A stretch of 64,000 bases of DNA, taken from the NCBI GenBank assembly GCA_030248065.1, contig JASAMV010005932.1, positions 1-64,000 of the forward strand. Direction: 5' to 3'. This stretch comes from Rhynchonema sp. JSB1_4 (taxonomy: Eukaryota; Nematoda; Chromadorea; Monhysterida; Xyalidae). The notes beneath the pieces were generated by a model. The model was not told the origin of the DNA, made no database searches, and was given only the letters and a program-made list of their open reading frames with translations. Position 1 is the first letter of the stretch. Every line of letters begins with the position of its first letter. A program made the translations under genes and the position numbers. Below, piece by piece: positions 44,957 through 57,718 of this stretch.

Positions 44957-46063
44957 TTTTCCCGTCAGCCGTTGACTAGATTGTCTCAATTACACGATTC
45001 CAGCGACGGCCGCCTGTCCTGATTCTAACGCCCGTTGGCTGCATTATTTTTTCGTCGAAGTTGTAATCACATCTGAAATCAGCGTCGAGAATACTCGGCA
45101 TTTCATGAAACGAACGAAAACATAAAAAAATTCATGGCCACGCAGCCGCATTTCCATTCACAACACAAACAAACACGCACGCAAGCCACGCCCAAACCCG
45201 GCGCAGAACTGCAGCTGCTGCGTTGCCAAGTCAGAAGAACTGTGCTGGTGCAGTGACTGATCGATAGCCAAGAAAGGCACACCGGCTGGTGCGTGGGGCA
45301 TCATAGCGTGATAGAAAAAGTGCTGCCGAGAAAAATATAGAAGTTTCGGCTTGAAAACCGGTGTAATGTGACGAAATATTAAGACTTGAGTTGAGAACGC
45401 TTCAGTCTTGTTTTTTTATGCATAAATCACTGAGAATAAATCTTGCGAAACGTGAAAAGAACAGTGGCGTCAAGAACTAGCACGTTATAAAGCAAAGGCA
45501 AATTTGGCAGGAGTACAAACGTAGCAAGACGTGAGCTCATTATGTGTGATTATCCAAAAAACTGCATGAAACAAAGTATTGAAACCTCGTAAGATATTCG
45601 CACAGAACGCTGGAACAAAAAAATGTGAGATGTGTACAAATTCGGTAATAAAAACATTGACTGTCGTGCCAAATATGGTGTGTGATACGCTCCGAGTATA
45701 AACAGAACAAAATCAAGTGGAACTCAAATAAAATACAAGCGAAAAACATGGGTAGACATTAGCATTTTGGATATACATACCAGGTGCGTACATTTCACGG
45801 CCATACAAACTCAGAATGTGGTCACAACACACACTGTAGAATACCATGCCTGATGCCTTTCTGGATCGCAGACTGCCGTGGTGTTGATGTGCAACAAACC
45901 ATGCAGCACAGAACAAAAGCCGTAACCAAGGGAATTAAAAAAATTAAATTCAAGTTGAAAGCCCTGTGCATTCGAGTGTAATAATACAATCAATATAACT
46001 ATATATATAATGGTAATCATCAGGTCATATAGCACCGGTGTTCGTGTCTGGTTGGTCGTCGTA
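44957..46063. other. intergenic between ENPP copy 3 and the PTR gene
   Basis: No exon is supported on either strand. It should hold the promoter of ENPP copy 3 and the 3' end of the PTR gene. An AT-rich tract lies at about 45985-46015. Nothing else stands out. Confidence 0.55.
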
Positions 46064-49000
46064 TTAAAGTCGATGATTCACATTCCGCGATCGGTTTGTC
46101 TTGCTGCTGTGATAGACGGCTTTATTGCCACTGAGGGGCGTCTTACGTTTCGACGGACTACCTGGCAGCTGATTATTGTTGGTCGAATTATTGTTATTAT
46201 TATTGTTATGACTGCTGTGATGTTTCATCGAATGTTTGACAGGCGGCGGCGTCGTTGTGGAGTCCTTGTCCGAGTCGGACGTCTTGTCGCCGACGCACGA
46301 CGTGCGCACAAAGATGGACAACAGGACGGGCAGAAAGACGAGTCCATGTATGGCACCGATGGTGATGACGAGGAAGACGGTCTTGAAGAAGGTCACGATC
46401 ATGTACGCGTCCACGGACGACAGCGCCAGTACGCCTGCAATCAAATGAGCTATTATGCTTTGGGGCAGAGCGTGTGTTGAAAAGTGGCCTATTCTGCTGA
46501 AGAAATCGTAGATAATTGCAGTCGACGAATCGCAGCCCATGTATAGGGTGGTCCGAAAGTAGCCACACTAGGTTGAGGATGATGTACCAAAAATGCATGC
46601 ATGTTATTAGCCATGGAGGACTGGAGCCCAAACGAAATTGGCCTCACTAGATGATCCGATATTGGCCTCTTTATCATGCCCATTGGCTGCACCTCACGAA
46701 AAGAACAATCGATTGGACACAACAACCATCAACTGAAACATCAGCCAACCAATGACAGTCGACAGTGCGCCCTGCACGATCGGCCATCCGAGCGCGGCCA
46801 GTGCGACGCGTACGCGATTGCTCGGCGTCCGTTCAACGCTGACCACATAACCATAGGTGATATGCGCACTGAAGTCGACGCTGAATCCGATCGACATAAT
46901 AATCGTGATCATACTGATTGCGTCCAGTTTCACGTCCCACAAAGTCATATAGCCGATCACGCCGCAATCAATTGACGCGATTGCGATCGCCACCCACACT
47001 GCGCACACCTGCGGAAATGCAGAGGAAATGTTGTTTATATTCTGACGGTGTAGATGGTTTTCCATGGGCAAAACGCGTGCTTAGTTCTGTGCCGGGGTCC
47101 CGAGCGATCAGCTGACAAACTGCAACACTGATGTCTCATCTACACTGAATCGCACATTGAGAATAATAAGGATAATGTTAATCTTGGACACACCATCGGA
47201 GTGAACTTTTGATTGCTTCATGCACCTTTTCTTCGAGCTTTCATTCAGACTCAGGCCGCATCCAGGGAGGCTTGCCCATGCAAACAAAAAAAACCCACAA
47301 AGTTTTTCATCTTAGATTTGAAATTTCCTGGTGATTCGTAACCACCAATGTTTTGTCCAAGTTATCTGTACCCTATAGGACAGTCTACAACGCCGTTAAC
47401 TTTATTCATATGTCAACTTGTCGAGCTCATTTAGGGCTACCTTGATCTGGTCAATTTGCGACAAACGACAATACATTTAGCCATGTAAACATGCGCGTGG
47501 GGAACGATTTTTTTTCACTAACCGGTTGCGGAATGAGCAGCAGCGCAATGACGACCATGCAAACGAGTGCAATCATAATGTTCTGGATGGTGTTGGGCAG
47601 AATCAGACTGTATTGGTCGGTGAATAGCCACAACGGCATGAATGTCGTCACGTTGTATTGCGGATAGCTACAATTTGAGTGATTGTGCCTTTTTTGTATA
47701 AATTTCGAAAAGAAAGCGTTTTGTGCACCACCAAGGACTTTTGATTTTTAGTTCTCCAGTTTCACAAAACTTTTTGCTTGTGCTGTGCACATGTGCACAA
47801 AACGGGAAGATAATAGCTAGTGCAATGTGCTCCTAACCAGCCAACTTTCAGGTGAAAATGGAAATTTTTTGTACAAATAACTCATAAAAATTGCAAAGAA
47901 AAGTACCACCAACGCTACCAACCGACTGGCGACCTCTCTCAACACCTCCGTTGTCTCGCGCTGTTCGTTGGTGGTCTCGAAATCGCGCATTCCAACAATG
48001 AATCTGAACGCCGTCACATAGTCCATCTTTGCAGGGTCATTCCACACCACATCATTCGTCCACCGTTCGTTTCGACGAAAGAAATCGCGCGCAAACGTGT
48101 AGAACGCGTTGTTGAGCGCCGACAACGGCCAACGATCCTCGTGCACGACGAAGTACTCGAGTTCGTCCAGCCACAATTGCACCGCTTCCGGACCGATCGT
48201 GTGGCGGGTGTTGGCGAACGCCTGAATCGTAACGGACAGTGTTAAGGTGACGGTTGGCACACGCCTCTCAGTCAAATGCGAGAAAACGCAGCAACTGAAA
48301 CCAGGAATTGCGCTGTGTTGAAGATATGATGCGTGACTTGCAAAAATTGCAATCAACTTTCGCCGTTCACTCGCCACTGGCGGAGAACCACGCCTAAAAA
48401 TCTGAAACTTCACTTACACATGCAAATCGCAACCGTTTGCACGCAAAAAAATCACGACGATACAAAAAAACTTCAAATATAACTCTAAAAATCCCTGAAA
48501 TGTACCTGAACCATAGTTTTCATTTTATCCCTTTCGGCCTGCAGTCTCAGATCGGGCACCGTGTTCACCACCACCTGCACCTCACCGCCGTACCGCCAAA
48601 AGTACCGTTCCAGCCAGCGATAATGCGGAATGGCGTACGAGTCGGACACCAGCAGATTCACTGGTTCCAGTCCTTCTCGGATTTGCGTGCACCCGTAGAT
48701 GGCGAATGTCAGGTAGATGACCAGCCAGATCAGCACGATCGCTTTCACAACCGGCTGCATCAGCACCGGACCGTACCTGCAGCAAGCGGGGGGTTTGTTT
48801 ATTGCAAACCAAACTAGGCGCCCACATTTCAGAGTTTTGGGGGACAAAAATGTTCTGGCAAATAGAGCCAAACCACAGAAAATGCCAAATTTTGGGAACC
48901 CCAGTCGGCACCTAAACTCAAATACCCTGGGTGTCAGCATTTTGGCGATATGGCACCTAAATTTAGTTAAAAAAAACAAAGCCTACAAACAATCATCGTT

Positions 49001-52000
49001 GTATTTCAGCGCGCGTATAACTGTCAAAACATTCAAAAATCAACGCCACCACCAAAACACGTACCAGTCTCTGAAGAATCGACTCATCATAGTCGACGAC
49101 TCTTGAGCAGCATTGTTCTGCATGGATGACTTGGTGGGCGTTTCATCGCCGAATGGTCGTGTGCCCAGCAACAGCAGACGTTGCGGCAGCGATAGCGACT
49201 CTGTGACAATATGGTTCATCGTATTTATCGTGCAGCTGCCAGTGTCAAACTGCGAAGATGCACAACAAAATGTTACAAGCCACTCTCTCCATGGTGACAT
49301 TATCAAGACCGGTGGTCATTTTCTATCATGATTGTAAATATCCACAAAATAGAGTGGCAATTACGAAGTGAACGAAAAACCGGAGACCAAAATAGCGTTC
49401 CAAAATATCCGCTATACAGACGGTTTCACTACAAACAGTGTCACTATAAAAAAGTCAGATTGTATTGCTGCGAAACACTCACTGGCATTCACAGGCGGCA
49501 CCGTGTTTGTGAAGAACACGCAATGCGTGCACTGGTCCTCCATCCGTGCGAACAACACAAGCAGACCGACGAAAAACGTCATCTGAAACTTGTAACGTTT
49601 ACCACCAAACTCTTATTGTTGAAACAATTTAAACATTTCAATGGGGCGACAGAATGGCTGTCTGTTGTGTCACGGCTATTGCCGTTGGATTGAAACTACT
49701 TTTTGAATTGTGTGGACTATACTTGCGTATTTTTCCGCAAAATATATTTTTGGAAAAAAACCGTTTTTCCCGAAAAAACCGTATTTTTCCATACATTTTT
49801 CCAGTACTTAAGGATACCCATGGTCCAAAAACGCCTATTTTGGAAAAAAGTTTGTCGGGAAATGGCCTGAAACAGGCTAAAAATGTACTTGGAGATTAAA
49901 AAGTGCTCATTTTGAACTGTTTAGCACCGATTCACATTGGTTTTGACAACATCCTTTCGCAGCCCTTGAAAATATCTCGGAAATTTTTGGAAAAAACCGT
50001 GTTTTTCCAAAAGCTGCCACTTGGAAAAATTTCCGGAAAAATAAAAACGTATTTTTCCGGGCCTCGGAAAAAACGTTTTTCCGGCCCGCAAGTATAGTGT
50101 GGACAACACGAGCCCGATTTCGGAGGTGACAGATTAGTGAAACATTCAAACGTGGCTGCAACGGTTAGTGGTGTGCCAAGAAAACGTAGGCTGACGGTTG
50201 TCTCCAGATGTCTGGCGCCGGGTTTTTTGGGATCCGACACTTACGGTTCAAAATATCAGCGTTGCTGAGAGAAGAATTTTGAGCAGAAATTTTCTTCGAA
50301 CCAATTGCTTACGAATACGTGCGGTTTGGTGTTCACGTTGTTGAAAAACACTTAAATTGAGCCAGAAATTTGCATTAATCAGGTAAATAAGCAAAACTTT
50401 CTGTTTTTCGTCGAAAAGTGCGATGTGGGGTGTCGGGTTATTTTTCACAAGTGTCGGAGTCGGTGTCGTTCGAGTTCATCCAGATGTCGGGTGCCGGGTA
50501 CCCCCGACCTCTAACCCTAGTCGAGGTGCATGAGGATTTTCTGCTTCTTTTCCTTTTGCAAGTACACCACCACCTCCGATATCGGGCCTGTGTTGGCGTG
50601 GTTTGCCTAATATCTTTATCTTTGTTCCGGGCATTCTGTAAATAACGCCAAAGTGGGAACATTTCTCACTGTCGCTACGTGACGAAATAATGGCGAGCGA
50701 AGAATGTTTCTGGTTTACTATATTGCGGTGACGAAAAAACATCGGTTTCAATCGCTTATTGTCTGGTTCCGGAAGAAAAACATTTGACCAATTGCAGCCA
50801 GAGTCACCCCATCCCGATGCCATGCCAAACGCACCTGATATACAAATGTCATGGCAATGGCGACACACGTGTAGATGCAGAATATCTGAACGGCCGGAAT
50901 GGTGGTGATGGCGCCAACCCCAAACGACAGCGCGTCGGTTAGCGCGGTGATCGATATGGAAATGGCCGCATCCGACAGACTGTCGCCCACTCGCACGTGC
51001 ACCGGCAGCGAACGGTCGGTGCGACGGAACGCGGCCAACAGCAGGAACATGTTGTCGACGCCGATCGCTGCATATTTTTAATCGAGGATTATAAGGACTT
51101 AAAGGGGAAATTGCACATTCCTAATCGCCTTTCAAGTTTTACAAGTGTTTAGACAGCAATGTGGGCATCACAAAAATCAAATAATTTGGTACAAACTCTC
51201 AAACATGTACCCAGGAGATTCCGTTTAAGACAAGCCACTGGGAACAAAATTCGGCGCGGACCGGCCGAATTTCTACCTGCGCCTTCAGGCAAATTGCCTG
51301 ATCAAAAAGCTGTCAAGGCGACAGAATGTTTCGCACGATTCTTGAAACTCACTAACTATAGAATTTCGCTTTTCTTTATATTTCGAATTTCGACGAATTG
51401 TTCCAGCGTGTCTGCTAAATGTTTCATGCTCTGCTTGTCACGCTGGAACAATTCGTCGAAATTCGAAATGTAAAGAAAAGCGAAATTCTATAGTTAGTGA
51501 GTTTCAAGAATCGTGCGAAACATTGTCGCCTTGACAGCTTTTTGATCAGGCAATTTGCCGGAATGCGCAGGTGGAAATTCGGCCGGTCCGCGCCGAATTT
51601 TCTTCCCGATTGTTCCCTTTAAACTGCTTCTCCTGGGTACATGTTTGAGAGTTTGTACCAAGTGATTAGACTTTCATGATGCCCACACGACTGTCTAAAC
51701 CCTTGTAGAGTTTGAAAGGCGATTAGGAATGTGCAATTTCCCCTTTAAGGCCTAACCATACCTCGTTCTCTGAAAGAACAGAGAACAAATTCTCGCATAC
51801 TGATTGGTGGCTGACTGCGCGAGAGCCAATCAGCGCGTGAGAATTTGTTCTCTGTTCTCTCAGAGAACGAAGTATAGTTAGGGCTTTAGCATTGGTTCAG
51901 AATTGGTCTAGTTTTACTGTGATTGTTCTGTTGAACGCGGGATCCTCGACCAATAAATGACCATTTCTCAGTCACATGATATGCAAGATTAGAGACATTT

Positions 52001-55000
52001 TTTTTGGCCCACGATCAGAAACATTTCTTGTTTCGATGGGATGACAACGGCGTAAAGTGCCTCATGTTACATTTTAGAGGAGCGCTTGCATTCACAACGT
52101 CCATGTGTGCTACTTGCAACACAACGCCTGGGTTATTAGACATCCGAATATTTGGACACCCACACCCACGGTTTTAAAAGCCCACACATTTGGTGAGAAA
52201 CCCCACGCGCCAGCACCCATACAGTTGCCGAAATAAGCCACACATACACTGTTAGATTTCGAACAAAAGAAGCCTGATGTTGGACGTTTTGACGTATTCT
52301 ACCGCGAAGAAAACTGCTCCATCCGCCCGATCGTAAGTTGCTAATCATTCGAAGACGCAAAACAACTTCCAAAAAAACCGACCAACAACCAAGAACGGCA
52401 TGACGTTCACAATCTGATTGTAGAGCATGCCAGTGAAGTTGAGCAGTCCTAATGCGGACACAACACCCATGCCGGCGTTGAGCACACCAAGCAGCGCCAA
52501 CATTGGCTTGCTCACCACCTGCAATAAAGGAACGGTTGCCGCCAGGGTTATCGTTGATAATCGAATCGGCATTTGGTTAGGATTTAGGATTATTTTATGG
52601 CACCTTGCAACCTTCTGGGGATTAGGTGCCTTGCAACCACCTGGATCCGTCCCTCCCCTCCCCCCAAGGATACCTTGCAACCATTTTCCTGCCACCGCAC
52701 TGATCAGAGGCATCAGAAAATCTCGAAACATACTTCGTAAAAACAGGTCAGTCCCGTGATCAAGGCGCAAGACTGTTCCATTCCGATCACCAAGTTTGTC
52801 ATGTGACGTCTTGTCACGCAAACGTTTTTTTTTAGAATCTCACCCAATCAATATACGGCGTGAACCCAATGGTGGACATGCAACAGAGCACGGCAAACGC
52901 GATCAGCACCGTGAAACTGATCACAAATTTCGGCACCAGATGTTCGGCGTTGCGTTTCAGTTCCTCGGTGAGCGTTTGCGAGTGAAAGATCGTGATCTCG
53001 ATGTACGGATCGACGTACGCCAGCATTTGCCGTTCGAATTCCTGAGCAGTGGTTTTTGTGTCAAAATTTTCCACGTACAGGCACAATTCGCACCTAATTT
53101 CGCCTAGCTTCTCATCATTTTAGGCGCGAATAAAAAATTCTAGTTGCAAAGTGCACCCAAAAATTGTCTGAAAAACTATGCTCCTGTGAGATTTGATGTG
53201 AAATCACCAGGAAGAAATTCATATAACCAACTTTTTCCCACAATCCACTGATATAGCTGACTCGTTCGTTCTGAAATTGCAGCTGATAGACAAGCAGCCA
53301 GGCGCGTGCGCTCGACACAAAATATGGACCTTCGATGGAGTCGGCGCTGCAAAGTAGGCCTTCCGTAGGGTATATTCGAAATTTTTGAATCTGTTGCTCT
53401 ACACCTCGCCTATCTTAGGCCTAAAACGCTTATCTTTGGCTTAGATTTGTCTGCAGCGGATTGTAAAGCAGTGGTCACAATTGTCTTGAAACCATTTTTC
53501 TTCATTTTAAAAGCTTTTCAGGGGCATCCTATCCTGGCCTATACTTGATGTCAACCTCTCAAAGTCGGGAATGCCAGCATCCCGAATTTTTGGCCATGGG
53601 TATCCTGAATTTGTGATGTCCCAAACACATCACTGGTCCACTGCGAGACCTAGTCGACAAGAAGAAAACAGGCAAACCAACATTTTTATTGAGTAATGAC
53701 CAGGAGCGCAAATCACCTTCTAATGAAGCGAGTTATTGGGTTCTGCCGTGCCATGACTAGCTTAAGTTGCATATAACTGGTTCGAGGTGTTTCGTAACCC
53801 TCTGACGACCAAATACCGGAGATTAACGCAAACACAAATAGTGTTGCTTTCGAATTTCCGACTATTCACCGAAAAACGGCAAAAATTAATAAAAATTTCG
53901 ACCACATACAAAAACATTGACTGCTCCAACCTGACATCAGCCCTTCTCAATTTGACTTCGCCCATGCTGCTAGCGAGATAGACCCTGCCGAACGAGAACC
54001 GATGTTGCGGAAAGGATATATTCGCGCCGGACACGTACAACGAGTTGATGAGCGACATGTGAATATTGCGCGGACACGGATTGCCGCGCCATCGAAGGCA
54101 CAGTTTATCGTAGCTAAATTCGACTGGTTGCCCAGCACTGCTGTCCTCTTGGTAATAGATGGCAATTTTGTTAGTGATGAATTTGTTGAGTCGTTGCACC
54201 GCCTCCGAATACGGTCGTTCCAGTATGTTGCCGCCGGATCTGGCACGAACGATCACCTGGCAACGTTAATGAATGTTGTGACTGACAGGTTGGTGATTGA
54301 TCATGGTTTTAATAGATAATTTTGGGATGCGGTTTGCAACCGGAGCCCGGAGCGATTCTATATTGCGCCGAAAACATCACAAAAAAGAGTTGGAAAGCTG
54401 CCGATTTGCACCTGAAATTGTGATATCTGCCTGGATTTGCACCTGGAAGATTCTGAGGGTGATGTGGGCTGGAATCGCACGATTAGACGGGCCTGATAAC
54501 AGCGGTCACAGCTTGGCTATCTGAGAAGCTTACCGCATCAAAAGAAACAAAACAAAACAAGAAGAAGTTTCCAAACTTGCCACGACAATAAACCATCAAC
54601 ATCAACGGAAAGTTGGGTGTGTTTTTTTTAGCAAAATTCATTTCCAAAATCACCCATGCGCACCTGACATTCCCTCGACTGCGTCACCGACCGGCCGGGT
54701 ATGAAGTTGTCCTTGAACAACGGCCATTTCTCGTGAATGATACGACGTTCGTATTTGGACGGCGCGTTGCGCGGCGTGAACAGATAGACCGCATCCGACA
54801 CCTCGTTGAAATGCAGAAAACCCAACGCCAGCGCACACGTGAGCAACAGCGGGAAGAACACGAAAGGCAGCGGGTGTTGCGCGACGAAACGGCCGTAGCG
54901 CGCAAAGAACGACGATAGCGGACGCTCGAGACAGTCGAACTGGGCCATCGATGAGCGGGGCGCTGCAATTGGCGGAGGTAATGGTTTACACTAGTTACCC

Positions 55001-57718
55001 GGCCAGTTTGCAGAGTATTCCGCAACGGTGGTAAAATATTGGAAAATAATTGCTGCGGCAGGCAGAACAATCTAAACGAGCGCCGAAGTGAGGTTGAGAT
55101 CGAGTGGCTGGATAAAGAAAGAGAAGTAGTTTTATCGCCAGTGTTGTTTCAAAATGAGATACTGGCTCATTTGGCAAAATCTACTGGCTCATTTCACATT
55201 GGCTGAATGAGCCAGTAAAAATGGCAAAAAGCCCTGTGTATCGCCCTGCAAAAATTATTGGCCCATCATAATTTTGGGGAACAGGCTAAAAAAGAAGTCC
55301 CCAGACCCAAACCATTTCCCATCAGCCAGCCATCCAAGACTAGCCTCAAGATACAGTCACATTCATTCGCTTCCAGACAATTTTATGAACTCCAACTCAG
55401 TGGATGACAAGACTCACACATACCCCTGCTGCGCGTGATGTTCAATCTCACAACTTGCGCGTTCGAACTGGTGGCGCGCACTGGCCCAGTCTCACTGGCA
55501 GCAGCATCACTGTCAATCTGCCTTCCCACGTTGGGTGCCGCCAGTGCCACAACTGCATGCTCAGTCAAATTGGCACTGGAGTCGTTCTTGACATCATTAT
55601 TATCATCCATATTGACCAATCCAATCGATGTCACACTACTTTCACTGGTGCTGGTCGTCGGCTGTGAGTCCAACGTGGGTTCCACATTGATATCGAGGTC
55701 GGGTTCAAATGCCGAATTGGTGACACACCCAGCGTTGCCGTTGGCACCATCCACCACAGCCATCCAGTACGGAGGAGGGGCACTGGTTGCTAAGACTGGA
55801 GAATTGGACACGTCCGCAATCGAATCCAAATTCGAGGTGGACGAGCTTTCGGCCTCGTCACATGTTGATAATGTAGCACTAGACGGTGCTGGACTGTCAG
55901 CCGTTGACTGTTCCATTGCAGCTGCTGTTGCTGCAGCATCACGCCTGCGTGCCGAAACGGTGTAGCGTAGCATACCGCGATCGCACACAATGCTACCAGG
56001 TGAGCCTGCTTCTCCTGATTGATGCTTCTAGGTCACCGCGGACGAATAATTGAATTGAATCATGTCTGAAAGCACGTCACGCATTACTCAAGATATCGCC
56101 GCAAACAGAGGAAGAACACTGCGCTTCGAAAGAAAAAGTCAAGGGTGCGTTTGTTGCTGCCGGTCACACATGCCGTGCACGTACATGCACCTACTATTGT
56201 AAAGCTGAACTATTGCGCGTACAAGTGTGTGCGCAAGTGCACGACAAGACAAATCAATTCGTTTTCTCATACTCGGACAACACGTATGTAAAATTACAAC
56301 GTCTGATGCCTGAATTTCTGGAAGTGCCTTCCTCACATGCACATGTTTGCGTCAACAAACGCACGCACTTTCGATCTTGCCATTATATTTGTGTAGGCGT
56401 CGCTGGCAAAAACAACGAAACACAAACACAAACAAATGGTCGCGCATAAATGGCATGTGATAAACCGGCAATAGCATTGCACTGGTGTTTATTCTTCGTA
56501 TAGCCTAAAAAACCAAAGCGTCACCTCGGTCGTCTTGTGATGGCTACGGTGTACAAATAAAATTCATCACTCAAAACGACCACCTTCCAATCGAACAATC
56601 CAACCGAAATATCATATCTGGCCGGCTGGTTTGATATTTACATCTGCGAGAATCGGTATAAAAATATCCATGACAAACATATCGACCGATAACAATAAAC
56701 GAGCGAGCTGCTGCACCTCTTGGCACACATTCACACTCTCACACGTTGTGCACTGCGCGCAGCACACACACATTCAGTCAAGCAAACACAGATGCCTCTC
56801 ACGGTGATAAAAATTTATCCCTCACTTGCTCTCGCATTCGCAGACGTTGTGCGCACGTAGACTATGTTCTGGTGACACAAATGGCAAGCCACGTAAATGG
56901 CAATCAAACAATGCGCTGGTTGCGCTCACAGCAGGTGAACAAGAGAAGACTCATTTTGCCTGCTGCCAGCGAAGCCGCAAAATGCACGCACAATTCACAT
57001 GATCAGATGATTAATCGTAAAGTTTGCAGCGCGTAGACTCATACAGCTAAGTATCAAAGGATACTTCAGAATTTCACTCCATCACAAGAAACGGGGATCA
57101 AATAGCACACTTCGACTAGGGTCGCTTCGGGGCTACGTTCAGACGAACAATTTTTTGATAACTTCCTTCGATACCAACACAGATGCGCTCACCTTGTCTG
57201 TCCGTCGCACGATCGATGCGGTTCAATTTCTCACTGGTGATCGAGCAACTGGATTCATCGGTCGACAGCGGTGGTGGCACTGCCCAATCATCGTCGGCTG
57301 CAGCAGCCGCAGCCACAAACGCTGCGTTGTCGTGGCCGTGCGGCGGAGGAGGCGGAGGCGGAGCGGGTATGAGTTGAGCAGTGGATGGTATGGCTTGCAG
57401 ACTCACCAGCGACGCCGGATGCGGTAGGTGGTAGAGGTAGGTGGATGGCGGTGGTGGTGGGTAGACGTGGCGGTTCGGTTGTTGCAGTAAATGATGCAAA
57501 ATGCGTGCGCTGGGCGAATCGGTGTGATCAGCAGCAGCAACTGAGTTGCCACCAGCATTGCTCCAATCGATCACAGGATGTGACATTACATGCTGCAACG
57601 ACGACGAGTTATTGTTATGATGTACTGCTGTGGCAGCAGTTGATGTGGATTGTTGTTGTTGCTGCTGCTGCATATGCGTGCCAATGCTGAATATGTCCTG
57701 CTCGTTATTGCTAGTCAT
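46064..57718 (-). CDS. Patched-related (PTR) membrane protein with long low-complexity N-terminus
   Basis: Fifteen exons: 57193-57718, 55424-56005, 54664-54962, 53931-54256, 53232-53346, 52844-53041, 52383-52518, 50835-51067, 49493-49582, 49065-49249, 48512-48776, 47923-48221, 47523-47667, 46750-47008, 46064-46434. All phases join, giving 1342 residues. Exons 1-2 (about 370 residues) are Gln-, Pro-, Ala- and Ser/Thr-rich. Exon 3 starts the RND-type body with TM1 (VFFPLLLTCALALGF) and YLFTPRNAPSKYERR. Exons 6-8 hold the sterol-sensing-domain TM block, including GVDNMFLLLAAFRR. Exon 11 has TM7. Exons 13-15 hold the second TM block, with GFSVDFSAHITYGY and GLVFLPVLLSIF. The tail has a poly-Asn run. 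It resembles nematode PTR/PTCHD-type proteins implicated in sterol or lipid handling, cuticle and secretion. Less certain points: the exon 2 acceptor is purine-rich, an ATG at 54948 could start a 968-residue form, and the exon 9 donor is ambiguous. Confidence 0.87.
49718..50096. mobile_element. TATACTTGCG hAT-type MITE, copy 1
   Basis: Ends TATACTTGCG and CGCAAGTATA, flanked by a perfect 8-bp duplication GTGTGGAC (49710-49717 and 50097-50104). AT-rich, no coding potential. It lies in the intron between exons 8 and 9 of the PTR gene. Copy 2 is at 61716-62054. Confidence 0.9.
50150..50524. mobile_element. decayed TAGGGTTAGAG element
   Basis: The right terminus (GACCTCTAACCCTA at about 50511-50524) and the interior ('gagagaagaattttgag.agaaattttcttcgaacca') match 60679-61174. 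The left terminus is not recognisable. It lies in the same PTR intron, just after the 49718-50096 element. Confidence 0.65.
51103..51744. mobile_element. TTAA-flanked foldback element of a second family
   Basis: Arms of about 310 bp start AGGGGAAATTGCACATTCC. Flanked by TTAA at 51099-51102 and 51745-51748. Its arms differ in sequence from the 20820/40955 family, although both start AGG(T/G)G. It lies in the intron between exons 7 and 8 of the PTR gene, 32 bp from exon 8. Confidence 0.87.
51750..51888. mobile_element. short palindromic MITE
   Basis: The left arm 'cctaaccatacctcgttctctgaaagaacagagaac' is the near-inverse of the right arm ending 'cagagaacgaagtatagttaggg'. It directly follows the 51103-51744 element. 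Confidence 0.75.

Noticed and set aside
49483..49582. Alternative PTR exon 9 end at gcca|gtgagt
   Set aside because: The donor looks stronger, but its phase 1 does not match the next exon. The cct|gtgaat donor (49493) keeps the frame and was preferred.
57155..57690. Plus-strand frames opposite the first PTR exon
   Set aside because: They are shadows of trinucleotide-rich coding sequence on the minus strand, which has a proper ATG, donor and phase.
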